Assembly: GCF_900143005.1 (NCBI RefSeq)
Contig: NZ_FRCS01000003.1
Location: 310,001 to 374,000 of the forward strand
Length of the DNA: 64,000 bases
Reading direction: 5' to 3'
Origin: Cryptosporangium aurantiacum
Lineage (GTDB): Bacteria > Actinomycetota > Actinomycetes > Mycobacteriales > Cryptosporangiaceae
Numbering within the stretch: position 1 is the stretch's first letter; each line of letters starts with the position of its first letter. Both the position numbers and the translations under genes were made by a program. Below the pieces are notes generated by a model. It worked only from the letters and a program-made list of their open reading frames with translations. It was not told the origin of the DNA and made no database searches. Shown here one piece after another: positions 1-7,727 of this stretch.

Positions 1-1
1 C

Positions 2-1279
2 GACATGCTGCCGGACTTTTTCGACTGGCTGAACCCGCTTCTGTCCACACCCGCGGCACTCGACGGCCTGCGTCGCGTCCTGTACTTCGACGGCACCGGG
101 ATCGGCCGGAACGTCGTCACGCTGGCGATGTGGGCGCTCATCGGTTTCGGGCTGCTCGCGTTGAGCACGCTCAAGTCGCCGAAGCCTGAAGGGGCGCCCG
201 GCCCGTTCGCGGGCCTCACGGACGACAGCGAGACTCCGCTGGACCCGGCCGCGGCGAAGCTCAAGCAGCGTCGGGTGACTGCGGGCGTGCTCGTCATGCC
301 GCTGTTCTTCGTGATCGTCCTGCCGCTGTCGTTCATCGGCGCTCTGCACTCCCCCACGCCGTACCACCTGAAGGTCGCCGTCATCGGCTCCGGAGAACCG
401 GCCACGACGATGATCAAGGCGATCGAGGCGCGCGCGGGCGACGGCCTGGACGTCAGCCGCGTGGACACCGTCGCGGAAGCCCAGCGCAAGCTGAAGAATC
501 TCGATCTGCGTGGCGCCTACGACCCGGCGACCGGCGACCTCTACCTCGCCTCGGCCGGCGGCACTCAGGCTTCGGCCACCGTCACGTCCGTGTTCACCAC
601 CGTCGCCCAGGCCTCCAAGGCGACCGTTACCACCCACGACGTGGCGCCGTTGTCCGCTCACGACCCGCTGGGTACGAGCCTGCTCTATGTCGGCATCGGC
701 GCGATCCTGGCCGGCTTCACCACGGGGATCGTCGTCTCCATCGCGGTTCCCGGGTTGGGCACGGCCGGAAAGCTCGCGACCCTCGTGGTGATGAGCGCGG
801 TGGCGGCCGGCGTGGAGACGCTCTACGGCTGGGTGGCCTTCGACGCCTTCGACGGACAGGCGGGCCCGGCCGCGCTGATGCTGTTCGGGCTGGCGCTGGT
901 CAGCGGTCTTCTGACGATCGGCGGAATCCGGGTCATCGGGCCCGCGATGGTTCTCGTCTCGATCCTCGTCCTGATCCTGCTCGGGGTACCCGCCTCCGGT
1001 CTGGTCGTCCCGCTGGACCTGACTCCGCCGTTCTACGGAATCGTCCATAACGTGCTGCCCACCGCGAGTGGCCTGGACGGGCTCCGGCGCATCGTCTACT
1101 TCGACGGCCACGGCATCGGCGGAGACGTGCTCACGATGGCGCTCTGGGCCCTCGGCGGGCTCGGGCTGCTCGTGCTGGGCCACTGGCGGCACGACAAGGG
1201 CTCCGACGACGCGATGCACGACGCCGAACTCCTGGAAGACACCGCAGCGGCCGCCACGGCCGCGGCCGCAGCCGGCTGA
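2..1279 (+). CDS. Membrane protein, YhgE/ABC-2 permease-like, 5' end outside the window
   Basis: The frame is already open at the window edge, so the ATG at 5 is probably internal and the gene starts upstream. The visible part has a transmembrane segment near residues 35-55, a cytoplasmic linker, a second one near 95-115, an extracytoplasmic domain (about 120-215) and a run of hydrophobic helices to about 400. The layout resembles YhgE/Pip or DUF3533-type membrane proteins. The first 55 residues closely repeat residues 345-400: both carry LDGLRR followed by a YFDG.GIG motif and a final helix. This suggests a tandem duplication of one permease unit, with the first copy mostly outside the window. 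It ends in an Ala-rich tail. The substrate is unknown. Confidence 0.6.
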   Translation, partial: DMLPDFFDWLNPLLSTPAALDGLRRVLYFDGTGIGRNVVTLAMWALIGFGLLALSTLKSPKPEGAPGPFAGLTDDSETPLDPAAAKLKQRRVTAGVLVMPLFFVIVLPLSFIGALHSPTPYHLKVAVIGSGEPATTMIKAIEARAGDGLDVSRVDTVAEAQRKLKNLDLRGAYDPATGDLYLASAGGTQASATVTSVFTTVAQASKATVTTHDVAPLSAHDPLGTSLLYVGIGAILAGFTTGIVVSIAVPGLGTAGKLATLVVMSAVAAGVETLYGWVAFDAFDGQAGPAALMLFGLALVSGLLTIGGIRVIGPAMVLVSILVLILLGVPASGLVVPLDLTPPFYGIVHNVLPTASGLDGLRRIVYFDGHGIGGDVLTMALWALGGLGLLVLGHWRHDKGSDDAMHDAELLEDTAAAATAAAAAG

Positions 1280-1311
1280 TCCCACTGCTGGCCCCCGGCG
1301 AAAGCCGCTTC

Positions 1312-1342
1312 GCGCCGGCCCGCGGCTACCGCGGGCCGGCGC
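1312..1342. terminator. GC-rich hairpin terminator between convergent genes
   Basis: Perfect 14-bp inverted repeat (1312-1325 with 1329-1342) around a 3-nt CTA loop, placed 33 bp after the stop of the membrane-protein gene and before the 3' end of the minus-strand CrtC-like gene. There is no T-tract, which is usual in actinomycetes. Probably bidirectional. Confidence 0.6.
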
Positions 1343-1360
1343 ACGGCTGTCCGGACGATT

Positions 1361-2402
1361 TCACGGCCGGTCGGCGATCATCTCGCGCCGCCAGCGACGA
1401 GGACTCCAGACGTCCTGGTCCTCGCCCCAGCCCTGCTGTCCGTCGAAGTCCCACGTGGTCATGCCGCACCAGGTGAGCATGCTGGGATAGGGGGTGAAGG
1501 CCATCCGGCTGACGACGGTACCGCTGGCGTGCAGCGATCGGCCGAGCTCGTCCCGGGCCTCGATCACCACGGCGGCGGGACGGCCCGCAGCGTCGCGGTC
1601 GACGCGGCGTTCGCCGGACTCGAGCTTCGCCCAGACCCCGTCACGCATTAGGTAGCCGCTCCAGACCCGGTCGATACCCGTCGTATCGAGACCGAAGATC
1701 GCGAGGAACGCGCTGGTGGCCGACGCGGTGCCGTAGGCGTAACCGACCCGGCGTTGACGGTGATCGCGGCGCGGACCCCAGGCGCGGTCGCGGATCGCGT
1801 AGCAGTCCACGGGGCTGCTCTCGCCGTGCAGGACCATGGTGCCCGTGACGTGCCCGGGTTGGTCGAGGTGGCCGCCCTGCGCGAACAGCGCGGACTCACC
1901 GCCCGGAACGGAGCGGCCGCATGAGCGCCTCGTACCGCAGGTCGAGGACGAGTTCGTCGCTCCGGTAACCGATTTCGAACGTGCGGCCGGGACGGACGCT
2001 GCGCAGCCGGATGCCGTCCGACAGCGTGACATCGCGCAGGTCAGGCAGCGGATCCGGAAGGGGAAGGTGGTTCTGCCAGTGCCGGACCGTCAGCTCCCAG
2101 GGCAACTCGCCGCTGGCGTCGTAGACCGTCACTCCACCGAACTGGATACCGAGGTTGGGACGGAAGATCGGATAGACGTAGCCGAGCAGGCGGCGTTCGG
2201 GGACCAGCCAGCTGAACCACACCGTCTCGGTCCACAGTGGCTCATCGGCCGGGAACGGGTGGAACTGGTCGTCCGCTTCGAACACCTCCCACCCCGGTTC
2301 GTCGTGGGGAGCCGTCTCCAAGGTACCGATGGGGGCCTCCTCGATCCGTGCGGAGTGCTGCCGGACGATGGCGACGTTTCCATGGATCTGATACACCGTC
2401 AA
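1361..2402 (-). pseudogene. CrtC/lipocalin-like (DUF7064/DUF7065-type) protein, frameshifted
   Basis: Two reading frames together encode one protein of about 347 residues. The N-terminal part runs from a TTG at 2402 to a stop at 1896 (168 residues, with WTETVWFSWLVPERRL and LRYEALMRP). The C-terminal part continues in another frame from about 1920 to 1361 (ALFAQGGHLDQPGHVTGTMV, then RDRAWGPRRDHR and WSGYLMRDG). The summed length is one base over a multiple of three, which fits a single indel near 1900-1920. The architecture resembles hydroxyneurosporene-synthase-like two-domain proteins. The TTG start directly follows the TAA stop of the upstream TetR, so the two are co-transcribed. A sequencing error would look the same. 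Catalytic role unknown. Confidence 0.55.
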
Positions 2403-3026
2403 TTATTCTGTCGACGCGAGTGCGGCGTGGAGAATCTCCGCCTGGGACCGGATCTGAGCGTCCAGCGGGGCACCGTCGCGCTCGAATCCCTCGCGCCGGG
2501 CGGCCGACAACACCAGCATCATCACGAGCGAACCGGCGACCCCGACGGGGTGGCCGCCGGACACTGCGACCGACAGCACGTGCGTCAGCCGCTTCATCGC
2601 GTTCAGGAGCACCCGGAACACCCGCGGGTCCTCATCCCTGGACGCCACGACGATCGTTTCGAGCAGACCCCGTCGATCGGCCCAGAAGTCGTAGAACGCC
2701 CGCACGAACTCTTCGGTCTTCTCCTTATTTACCTGGTCACGCACCAGAGCGGCGGCCAATGCCGTGACGTCCTCGAACTGGACCATGTGGCGCTCGGCGA
2801 CTTCTGCGACCGCGGTCGGCACGTCCGGGAAGTAGTGGTAGAACGTGGCCGGCGACAGACCGGTCGCCTGGGCGACGTCGCTGACCGCGACGCTCGCGCA
2901 GGGCGCGCGGAGGCAGCGCCGCTCCACCTCCTCCAGCAGCCGTTGCCGGGTCCGGCGCCCTTTCGCCCCGGCCCGGCCGGTCGCGGTCCTCGCACTCGCG
3001 GCGGGCAATCTGGCAACCTCGCTCAT
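2403..3026 (-). CDS. TetR/AcrR family transcriptional regulator
   Basis: 207 residues. The N-terminal helix-turn-helix spans about residues 22-70, with the recognition region DVAQATGLSPATFYHYFPDV typical of TetR. The remaining all-helical part would be the ligand-binding and dimerisation domain. The ATG at 3026 has a GAAGGGG ribosome-binding site about 8 nt upstream. It is divergent from the phosphotransferase gene at 3116 with a 6-7-6 inverted repeat between them, so it probably represses that gene and itself. Downstream it is joined to the frameshifted CrtC-like gene. Ligand unknown. Confidence 0.85.
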   Translation of the reverse strand: MSEVARLPAASARTATGRAGAKGRRTRQRLLEEVERRCLRAPCASVAVSDVAQATGLSPATFYHYFPDVPTAVAEVAERHMVQFEDVTALAAALVRDQVNKEKTEEFVRAFYDFWADRRGLLETIVVASRDEDPRVFRVLLNAMKRLTHVLSVAVSGGHPVGVAGSLVMMLVLSAARREGFERDGAPLDAQIRSQAEILHAALASTE

Positions 3027-3055
3027 CGGTGCACCCCTTCCGTCTTCGGCTCAAA

Positions 3056-3074
3056 AACTGATTATGCGTCAGTT
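3056..3074. promoter_or_regulatory. Candidate operator of the divergent TetR/phosphotransferase pair
   Basis: AACTGA-TTATGCG-TCAGTT: perfect 6-bp arms with a 7-nt spacer, 30 bp upstream of the TetR start and 42 bp upstream of the phosphotransferase start. It differs from the TTGAC-N6-GTCAA family found elsewhere in the window, so a separate regulator is likely. Confidence 0.5.
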
Positions 3075-3115
3075 CTAGGTACCATCCAAGCCACGCCGAC
3101 TGCGGGAGGATCACC

Positions 3116-4411
3116 ATGGAGAGCTGGATCGGCCGTGCCGACGAGATCGCCCGGGCGCTGGCCGTGGACGAGGTCAGGTTGGTCCCGGTACGCGCCGGTG
3201 CGTCCCGGGAGGCGTACCGGGTCGAGTCACCGGCCGGGGAGGGCATCGCGTTCCTGCGTGCCGATCCGCCAACCGGTACCGGAGTGATGGCAGGCACCCA
3301 CCTGACGCTGGACCGGGAAGCGACGGTCCTGATCCGGCTGCACGAGCTGGGGTTCCCCGTGCCGGCGGTGCTGGCGACTTTCCGGGATCCGGCCGGCACC
3401 GTGCTCGATCTCGTGCCGGGAACCAGTAGTCCCGACGCCGAAACCGTGGAACGGGTGGCGCCCGACTACCTGGCGACGCTGGCCCGACTCCACGCCGCCG
3501 ACCCGCACGAGTTCGATCTGCCGCGATACGCGTCCACCACCGAGGCGATCGAGGCCGACCTGCGCTGGTGGACCGATCGGGCGGTCACCACCGGGGTGGA
3601 TCGGCAACCGGTGATCCGGCTCGCGCTGCGCGTGCTCGCCGAGCGGGTGCCCGACGATCCGTCACCACCGGCCCCGGTGCACGGCGACGCAGGTCCGGGC
3701 AACTTCATGGTCCACGAGAACCGGGTTTCCGGCCTGCTCGACTGGGAGCTCTTCCACGTCGGCGACCCCCACGAAGACCTGGCGTGGATCTGGATGCGAG
3801 GGGCCCACACCGAGTTCGGAGACTTCGCGACCCGGTTGAGCGAGTACGAACGCTTCGCCCCCCGGCCCGTGGACCGGTCGCGACTCGACTGGCACACCGC
3901 CTTCGTCATCGCCAAGTCCGTCATCAGCCTGTGGATCGGCGTCACCACCACCCCCTCCGGAGGCGACGCGTTACTCAGCGTGATTCCGCAGCTCGCCTAC
4001 GACGCGCTTCTCGGGTCGGCCCTGGTCCGGCTCCAGGGCGGCTCGCTCCGGCTGCTCGAGACACCGGCGACGCCGTCCGAGAGTGCGGTGACCCGTCTCG
4101 TCGACCAGCTCGCCACGACGCTGGGCGAAACCTCCCGGCGAACCTCGGTCGTCGTCGACCACCTACGCCGTCACGCCGAACTCGAGAACTGGCGGAGCAG
4201 CGCGCTCGCGGCCGGCCTCCGGGACCTGGCCGGCGCCGACAAGACCGGCAACGGCCCGATCGATCTGATCGAGCTCGTCGACACCGCCGGCTCGACCCAG
4301 CTCCCGGCTCTGACGCGTCTCGTCGCGGCTGCGGCGGACCGCGAGCTGCGCAGCCAGCCCTACTCCGAACGACTGGTGCAGCGAGCCCAGCGCAACGGAC
4401 TCGGTATCTGA
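3116..4411 (+). CDS. Phosphotransferase family protein (APH/ACAD10-11 kinase-like)
   Basis: 431 residues with an aminoglycoside-phosphotransferase/choline-kinase fold. The catalytic loop is VHGDAGPGNFM near residue 185, with the HGD aspartate and metal-binding Asn. The second metal aspartate lies in LLDWELFHVGDPHEDLAW near residue 205. In actinomycete lipid clusters such kinases resemble the kinase domain of human ACAD10/11 and are thought to phosphorylate hydroxyacyl-CoA or small alcohols; the substrate here is inference. The last 130 residues have no clear family match. Start ATG 3116 follows GGGAGGATCACC. The 3' end overlaps, antisense, the run-on part of the DoxX gene. Confidence 0.8.
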   Translation: MESWIGRADEIARALAVDEVRLVPVRAGASREAYRVESPAGEGIAFLRADPPTGTGVMAGTHLTLDREATVLIRLHELGFPVPAVLATFRDPAGTVLDLVPGTSSPDAETVERVAPDYLATLARLHAADPHEFDLPRYASTTEAIEADLRWWTDRAVTTGVDRQPVIRLALRVLAERVPDDPSPPAPVHGDAGPGNFMVHENRVSGLLDWELFHVGDPHEDLAWIWMRGAHTEFGDFATRLSEYERFAPRPVDRSRLDWHTAFVIAKSVISLWIGVTTTPSGGDALLSVIPQLAYDALLGSALVRLQGGSLRLLETPATPSESAVTRLVDQLATTLGETSRRTSVVVDHLRRHAELENWRSSALAAGLRDLAGADKTGNGPIDLIELVDTAGSTQLPALTRLVAAAADRELRSQPYSERLVQRAQRNGLGI

Positions 4412-4853
4412 CGGTCAGCGACAAGAATCGCCTGGCCGGGTCTGCGTCTGCTTCAATTTTCTGACGCTGCATACACGAAAACGCCTGTCCCGGACCGATC
4501 AACGAGACCGCCGCGGACACCACCGCGAGCACCAGGACGTACTCCCACCCGTCCTTGAAGACGAAGAACCCGTTCCGGCGATGCGCCGCGATGCCGGCGA
4601 CGACCATCGGACCGATTGCCGCCGCACACGCGAGCGGTGTCAGCAGACCCACTATCAGCCCCAGGCCCGCGGCAACCTCGGTGGCGACACTCGCCCAGGC
4701 ATGGACGCGGCCCGGACGGAGCCCGAGGCTCTCGAACCAGCCGGCGGTGCCGGCGATCTTCCCCCCGCCGAACAAATGGTTCCACGCGTGCATGAGCATG
4801 GTCGCCCCGACGACGACCCGGATCAGCAGCACGCCGACGTCCGTTGCGCTCAT
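3975..4853 (-). CDS. DoxX family membrane protein with run-on C-terminus
   Basis: The first 120 residues are a clear DoxX domain: an N-terminal helix, MLMHAWNHLFGGGKIAGTAGWFESLG, then three more helices ending in VSLIGPGQAF. DoxX proteins normally stop about here (130-150 residues). This frame instead continues for about 170 residues of Arg/Ser/Pro-rich sequence that is the antisense of the phosphotransferase gene, so it is unlikely to be true coding sequence. A one-base shift near 4490 would give a stop at 4453 and a normal protein of about 133 residues. Either the stop was lost or there is an indel. It is divergent from the crotonase gene at 5033. Confidence 0.6.
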   Translation of the reverse strand: MSATDVGVLLIRVVVGATMLMHAWNHLFGGGKIAGTAGWFESLGLRPGRVHAWASVATEVAAGLGLIVGLLTPLACAAAIGPMVVAGIAAHRRNGFFVFKDGWEYVLVLAVVSAAVSLIGPGQAFSCMQRQKIEADADPARRFLSLTVRYRVRCAGLAAPVVRSRAGCAARGPPQPRRDASEPGAGSSRRCRRARSDRSGRCRSCRRRPGPGGRPRARCSASSRVRRDGVGGRRRPRFAGRFRPASWRAGRRDGSPHSRTASPVSRAAGASRPGAGPGPTREARRRRAAESR

Positions 4854-4951
4854 GAGGGGCTCCTTCTGCGGCGGCGGTACCTGCGCGGAAGACTAGTGCA
4901 CGCGCTGTCAGATCAGCGTGGAGAGATTCGCTTGTCTGAGCCGCAGTTGGG

Positions 4952-4967
4952 TAGACGCGACCGTCAG
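4952..4967. promoter_or_regulatory. Weak copy of the 16-bp palindrome (site 1)
   Basis: TAGAC-GCGACC-GTCAG, two mismatches from TTGAC-N6-GTCAA. It lies between the divergent DoxX and crotonase genes, 65 bp before the crotonase ATG. It is the weakest member and is reported because its position fits. Confidence 0.3.
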
Positions 4968-5032
4968 ATTCGCATACCGTACCCTGCTGAGGCGTTCCCT
5001 TGCCGGGGTGCCGGGCACCGGCGAGAGGTGAA

Positions 5033-5800
5033 ATGGTGAGCGACGAAGTACAGGTGGAATACGCCGACGGGGTCGTGGTGGTTACGATCAACCGCCCGCA
5101 GGCCCGCAACGCGGTGAATCAGGCCGTCTCGCGGCAAGTGGCCGACGCTCTCGCGGGACTGGACGCCCGCGACGACCTCACGGTGGGCATCATCACCGGC
5201 GCTGGCGGTACTTTCTGCTCCGGTATGGACCTGAAGGCGTTTCTCGCCGGCGACGACGTCACCGTCCCCGGTAAGGGTCTGGCCGGGCTCACCGAGGCAC
5301 CGCCGCGCAAACCGTTGATCGCGGCCGTCGAGGGCTGGGCCCTGGCCGGTGGCTGTGAGGTCGCCCTGGCCTGCGATCTCATCGTGGCCAGCGAGGAGGC
5401 CAAGTTCGGCATCCCCGAGGTCAAGCGGGGCCTCGTGGCCGGAGCAGGAGGGTTGATCCGGCTCCCCCGTCGTATCCCGGAGGGGATCGCACTGGAACTG
5501 GCGCTGACCGGCGACCCCCTCCTGGCGACCGACGCCCACCGGCTCGGTCTGGTGAACACGCTCACCCCGGCCGGTGGCGCGCTCGCCGGGGCCAAGGCAC
5601 TCGCCGCCCGGATCGCGGCCAACGGTCCGCTGGCCGTGGCGGTCACGAAGCAGATCATCGTTCAGTCGCCGGACTGGACCGCCGAGGACCAGTGGCGGCG
5701 CCAGACCGTTCTGATGGAGCCGGTGTTCTCCTCGGCGGACGCGAAGGAAGGCGCCCTCGCCTTCACCGAGAAGCGCACGCCGGTCTGGACCGGGCGCTGA
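5033..5800 (+). CDS. Enoyl-CoA hydratase/isomerase (crotonase) family protein
   Basis: 255 residues, a normal crotonase length. The oxyanion-hole segment FCSGMDLKAF is near residue 64. GWALAGGCEVALACD near residue 105 and FGIPEVKRGLVAGAGG near 130 retain both glutamates that act as acid/base in classical enoyl-CoA hydratases. Predicted to hydrate trans-2-enoyl-CoA or isomerise the double bond. ATG 5033 is preferred over the upstream TTG at 5000 because GAGAGG lies 5 nt before it. It appears monocistronic, with a weak copy of the window's 16-bp palindrome upstream. Confidence 0.88.
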   Translation: MVSDEVQVEYADGVVVVTINRPQARNAVNQAVSRQVADALAGLDARDDLTVGIITGAGGTFCSGMDLKAFLAGDDVTVPGKGLAGLTEAPPRKPLIAAVEGWALAGGCEVALACDLIVASEEAKFGIPEVKRGLVAGAGGLIRLPRRIPEGIALELALTGDPLLATDAHRLGLVNTLTPAGGALAGAKALAARIAANGPLAVAVTKQIIVQSPDWTAEDQWRRQTVLMEPVFSSADAKEGALAFTEKRTPVWTGR

Positions 5801-5864
5801 AGCCGCACGGCCGTCCGCGGACCGGTGGCACCGCCTGCTCCCGCCGCCGGCGTACGGTCACGAG

Positions 5865-6601
5865 GTGAGTGTCGGAAGCCTGCGCTCGAGCGGGCCGGGC
5901 GCGGGGCCTCTCCCCGGTCCGGTACCGCACGAGCCAGACCTGACGCCGGGCACCATCCGGCGGACGAGCACGGTCGACATGCTGCGCCCCGGCGGCCTGG
6001 GCGACCCGTCGCTGGTGATCGTGGCCGAGGCACGCGACCTGCTTTCCAAACGCGAGCTGCACCGTGCCCGGCTCACGGCCGGCGTCCGGTACGACGCCAC
6101 CCGGGAGCTGACGGCGCTGTCGGCCGAGCCGCCGCGCGAGGGCACGGACGCGCTGCTCGGCCGATCGGGGCCGGCGAACCGGTGCCGCTCCGGTCGGGTC
6201 CGCCCGCGCCGACCGTCGATGGCGCTCCGCTGCCTCCGCTCGGGATGCGGCGCCGTCGCCGGATCGACGTCCGGCCCCGCGTCGGCCAGGTGGACGTCCG
6301 CGCGATGTTCCGAGACACCTACAGCGACCCGGACGGGCTCGAAACCGTACTCCACGAGTACGAACTCTCCGCGCTCCTGGACGTCGATTCCCTCGTAATT
6401 ACGCAGATCGAGGCCGTTCCCCGGGTCCTGCCGGCGCCGGAATGCCCGTGGGCCGCGGCCAGCGCCGGCCGGCTCGTCGGCATCCCGGTCTCCGAACTGC
6501 GCACGAAGGTCGGGCGGGAACTTCGCGGCACCACGACCTGCACCCATCTCAACGACCTGCTCCGGTCGATCACGGACGTCCCGGCTCTCCTCGGCTACTG
6601 A
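5865..6601 (+). pseudogene. DUF2889 family protein, frameshifted with internal deletion
   Basis: The N-terminal half is read from GTG 5865 (TPGTIRRTSTVDMLRPGG, VIVAEARDLL, RELTALSAEPPREG), the C-terminal half in another frame ending at 6601 (GMRRRRRIDVRP, VRAMFRDTYSDPDGLETVLHEYEL, RVLPAPECPWAAASA, CTHLNDLLRSITDVPALL). Both halves match DUF2889 proteins, but the expected central segment between about 6160 and 6200 is missing and the frame changes there. The combined length of about 245 residues is short for the family as I recall it. Most likely a dead gene. DUF2889 has no established biochemical role. Confidence 0.6.
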
Positions 6602-6632
6602 CCCCCCGGCTACTGGGCTCCTCCGGCTACTG
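6592..6632. repeat. Three short direct repeats of CGGCTACTG
   Basis: Copies at 6592-6600, 6607-6615 and 6624-6632. They span the 3' end of the DUF2889 remnant and the 3' end of the convergent dehydrogenase, consistent with small slippage duplications at the gene junction. Confidence 0.5.
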
Positions 6633-7475
6633 GGCCGATCCCACGGATCGCTCGGCCGGAGCGGACAACGTTAAGCGTCCGTTCCGGACGGTCGCGCCGA
6701 GGAGGCCGGTGTCGACCCCGGCCCGGGCCGCCGACACCTCCACGAAGGCGACGTCTTTACCCAGGTAGGGCGCGGCCATGGTCGCGAACCGTTCGACGCT
6801 GCCCAGCGCGCGCAGGTGACCCAGCGCGGTGCTGGCCGCGCTGGACACCGACAACGCGGCCAGCAGGTCTTCCGGCGCCACACCGAGCGCTTCACCGAGT
6901 TCGACCGCGCTGACGGCGATTTGTGCGTGGGCGGCGAAGGTGAGGTTGTTGACGAGCTTGACGGCGGTCGCGCTCCCGACGTCCCCGGTGCGCACGACCG
7001 TTGACGCGTACGCCGCGAGCGCCGGTGCCGCGCGGGAAGCCGCTTCGGCGTCGCCGCCCATCAGCACCGTCAACTCTCCGGCGAGTATCGAGGCCGAGGT
7101 GCCGCTGATCGGTGCGTCGAGCACGGTGATCCCGGCCGACGTGCCCCGGGCCGCGAGCCGCCGGATCCCGTCCCAGGACACCGTGGCGTGCTGCACGAGC
7201 ACCGTGCCCGCAGAACCGTGCGCGAGGAGGTGCTCGGTGATCTCCTCGAGCTGCGCCTCGGAGAACGGGCAGACGATCAGCAGGTCAGCGCTCGCCGCGA
7301 CCGCCGCCGGGGACGGCTCGATCACCGCGCCCAACGCGCGGAACCGCTCCTGGGTCTCCGGCCGGCGCGCGAAGAGGTGGACGGGAAAGCCCGCGGCCAG
7401 CAGCCGTTCCACCATGGGGCCGCCCATCGAACCCGCTCCGATGAACCCGACGGGTCCGCGTTGATCGACGCTCAT
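6627..7475 (-). CDS. NAD(P)-dependent oxidoreductase, 3-hydroxyisobutyrate dehydrogenase family
   Basis: 282 residues. The Rossmann motif VGFIGAGSMGGPM is at residues 8-20 and the substrate-binding DAPISGTSASILAGELTVLMGG near 120-145. The catalytic lysine lies in GSATAVKLVNNLTFAAHAQ near 175. This is the beta-hydroxyacid dehydrogenase pattern (3-hydroxyisobutyrate or tartronate semialdehyde type). It starts 7 nt after the ferredoxin stop, so it belongs to the P450-ferredoxin operon. It may oxidise an alcohol formed by the P450, which is inference from context. Confidence 0.82.
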   Translation of the reverse strand: MSVDQRGPVGFIGAGSMGGPMVERLLAAGFPVHLFARRPETQERFRALGAVIEPSPAAVAASADLLIVCPFSEAQLEEITEHLLAHGSAGTVLVQHATVSWDGIRRLAARGTSAGITVLDAPISGTSASILAGELTVLMGGDAEAASRAAPALAAYASTVVRTGDVGSATAVKLVNNLTFAAHAQIAVSAVELGEALGVAPEDLLAALSVSSAASTALGHLRALGSVERFATMAAPYLGKDVAFVEVSAARAGVDTGLLGATVRNGRLTLSAPAERSVGSAQ

Positions 7476-7482
7476 CGCGGGC

Positions 7483-7674
7483 TCAGCCGACCTGGAGCGC
7501 GCGCTCGGGGCAGGCACCGGCGCCGAGCCGCGCGGCCGCCTCCTGGCCCGGGAGCACCGGGGTGTCGGTGGGGACATCGATGAAACCGTCCGCATCGAGC
7601 GGGTAGATCTCCGGGGCCTGCGCATTGCACTGCGCGTGCCCCTGGCAGAGGTCGTTCCGCACGAGAATCCTCAT
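7483..7674 (-). CDS. [3Fe-4S] ferredoxin, P450 redox partner
   Basis: 63 residues. Cys10, His13 and Cys16 plus Cys55-Pro form the C-x2-H-x2-C...C-P pattern of single-cluster ferredoxins that serve bacterial P450s; the histidine replaces the fourth cluster cysteine. It lies directly downstream of a P450. ATG 7674 gives the standard N-terminus MRILVRNDLCQGHAQC. An in-frame ATG at 7731 overlaps the P450 stop as ATGA and would add 19 residues; translation may begin there by coupling. The electrons would come from a ferredoxin reductase encoded elsewhere. Confidence 0.85.
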   Translation of the reverse strand: MRILVRNDLCQGHAQCNAQAPEIYPLDADGFIDVPTDTPVLPGQEAAARLGAGACPERALQVG

Positions 7675-7727
7675 TTCCGGCCCTTCGTCGTTCCTCGCGA
7701 GTACATCCGATTCCTGTCCCGCCTCGG

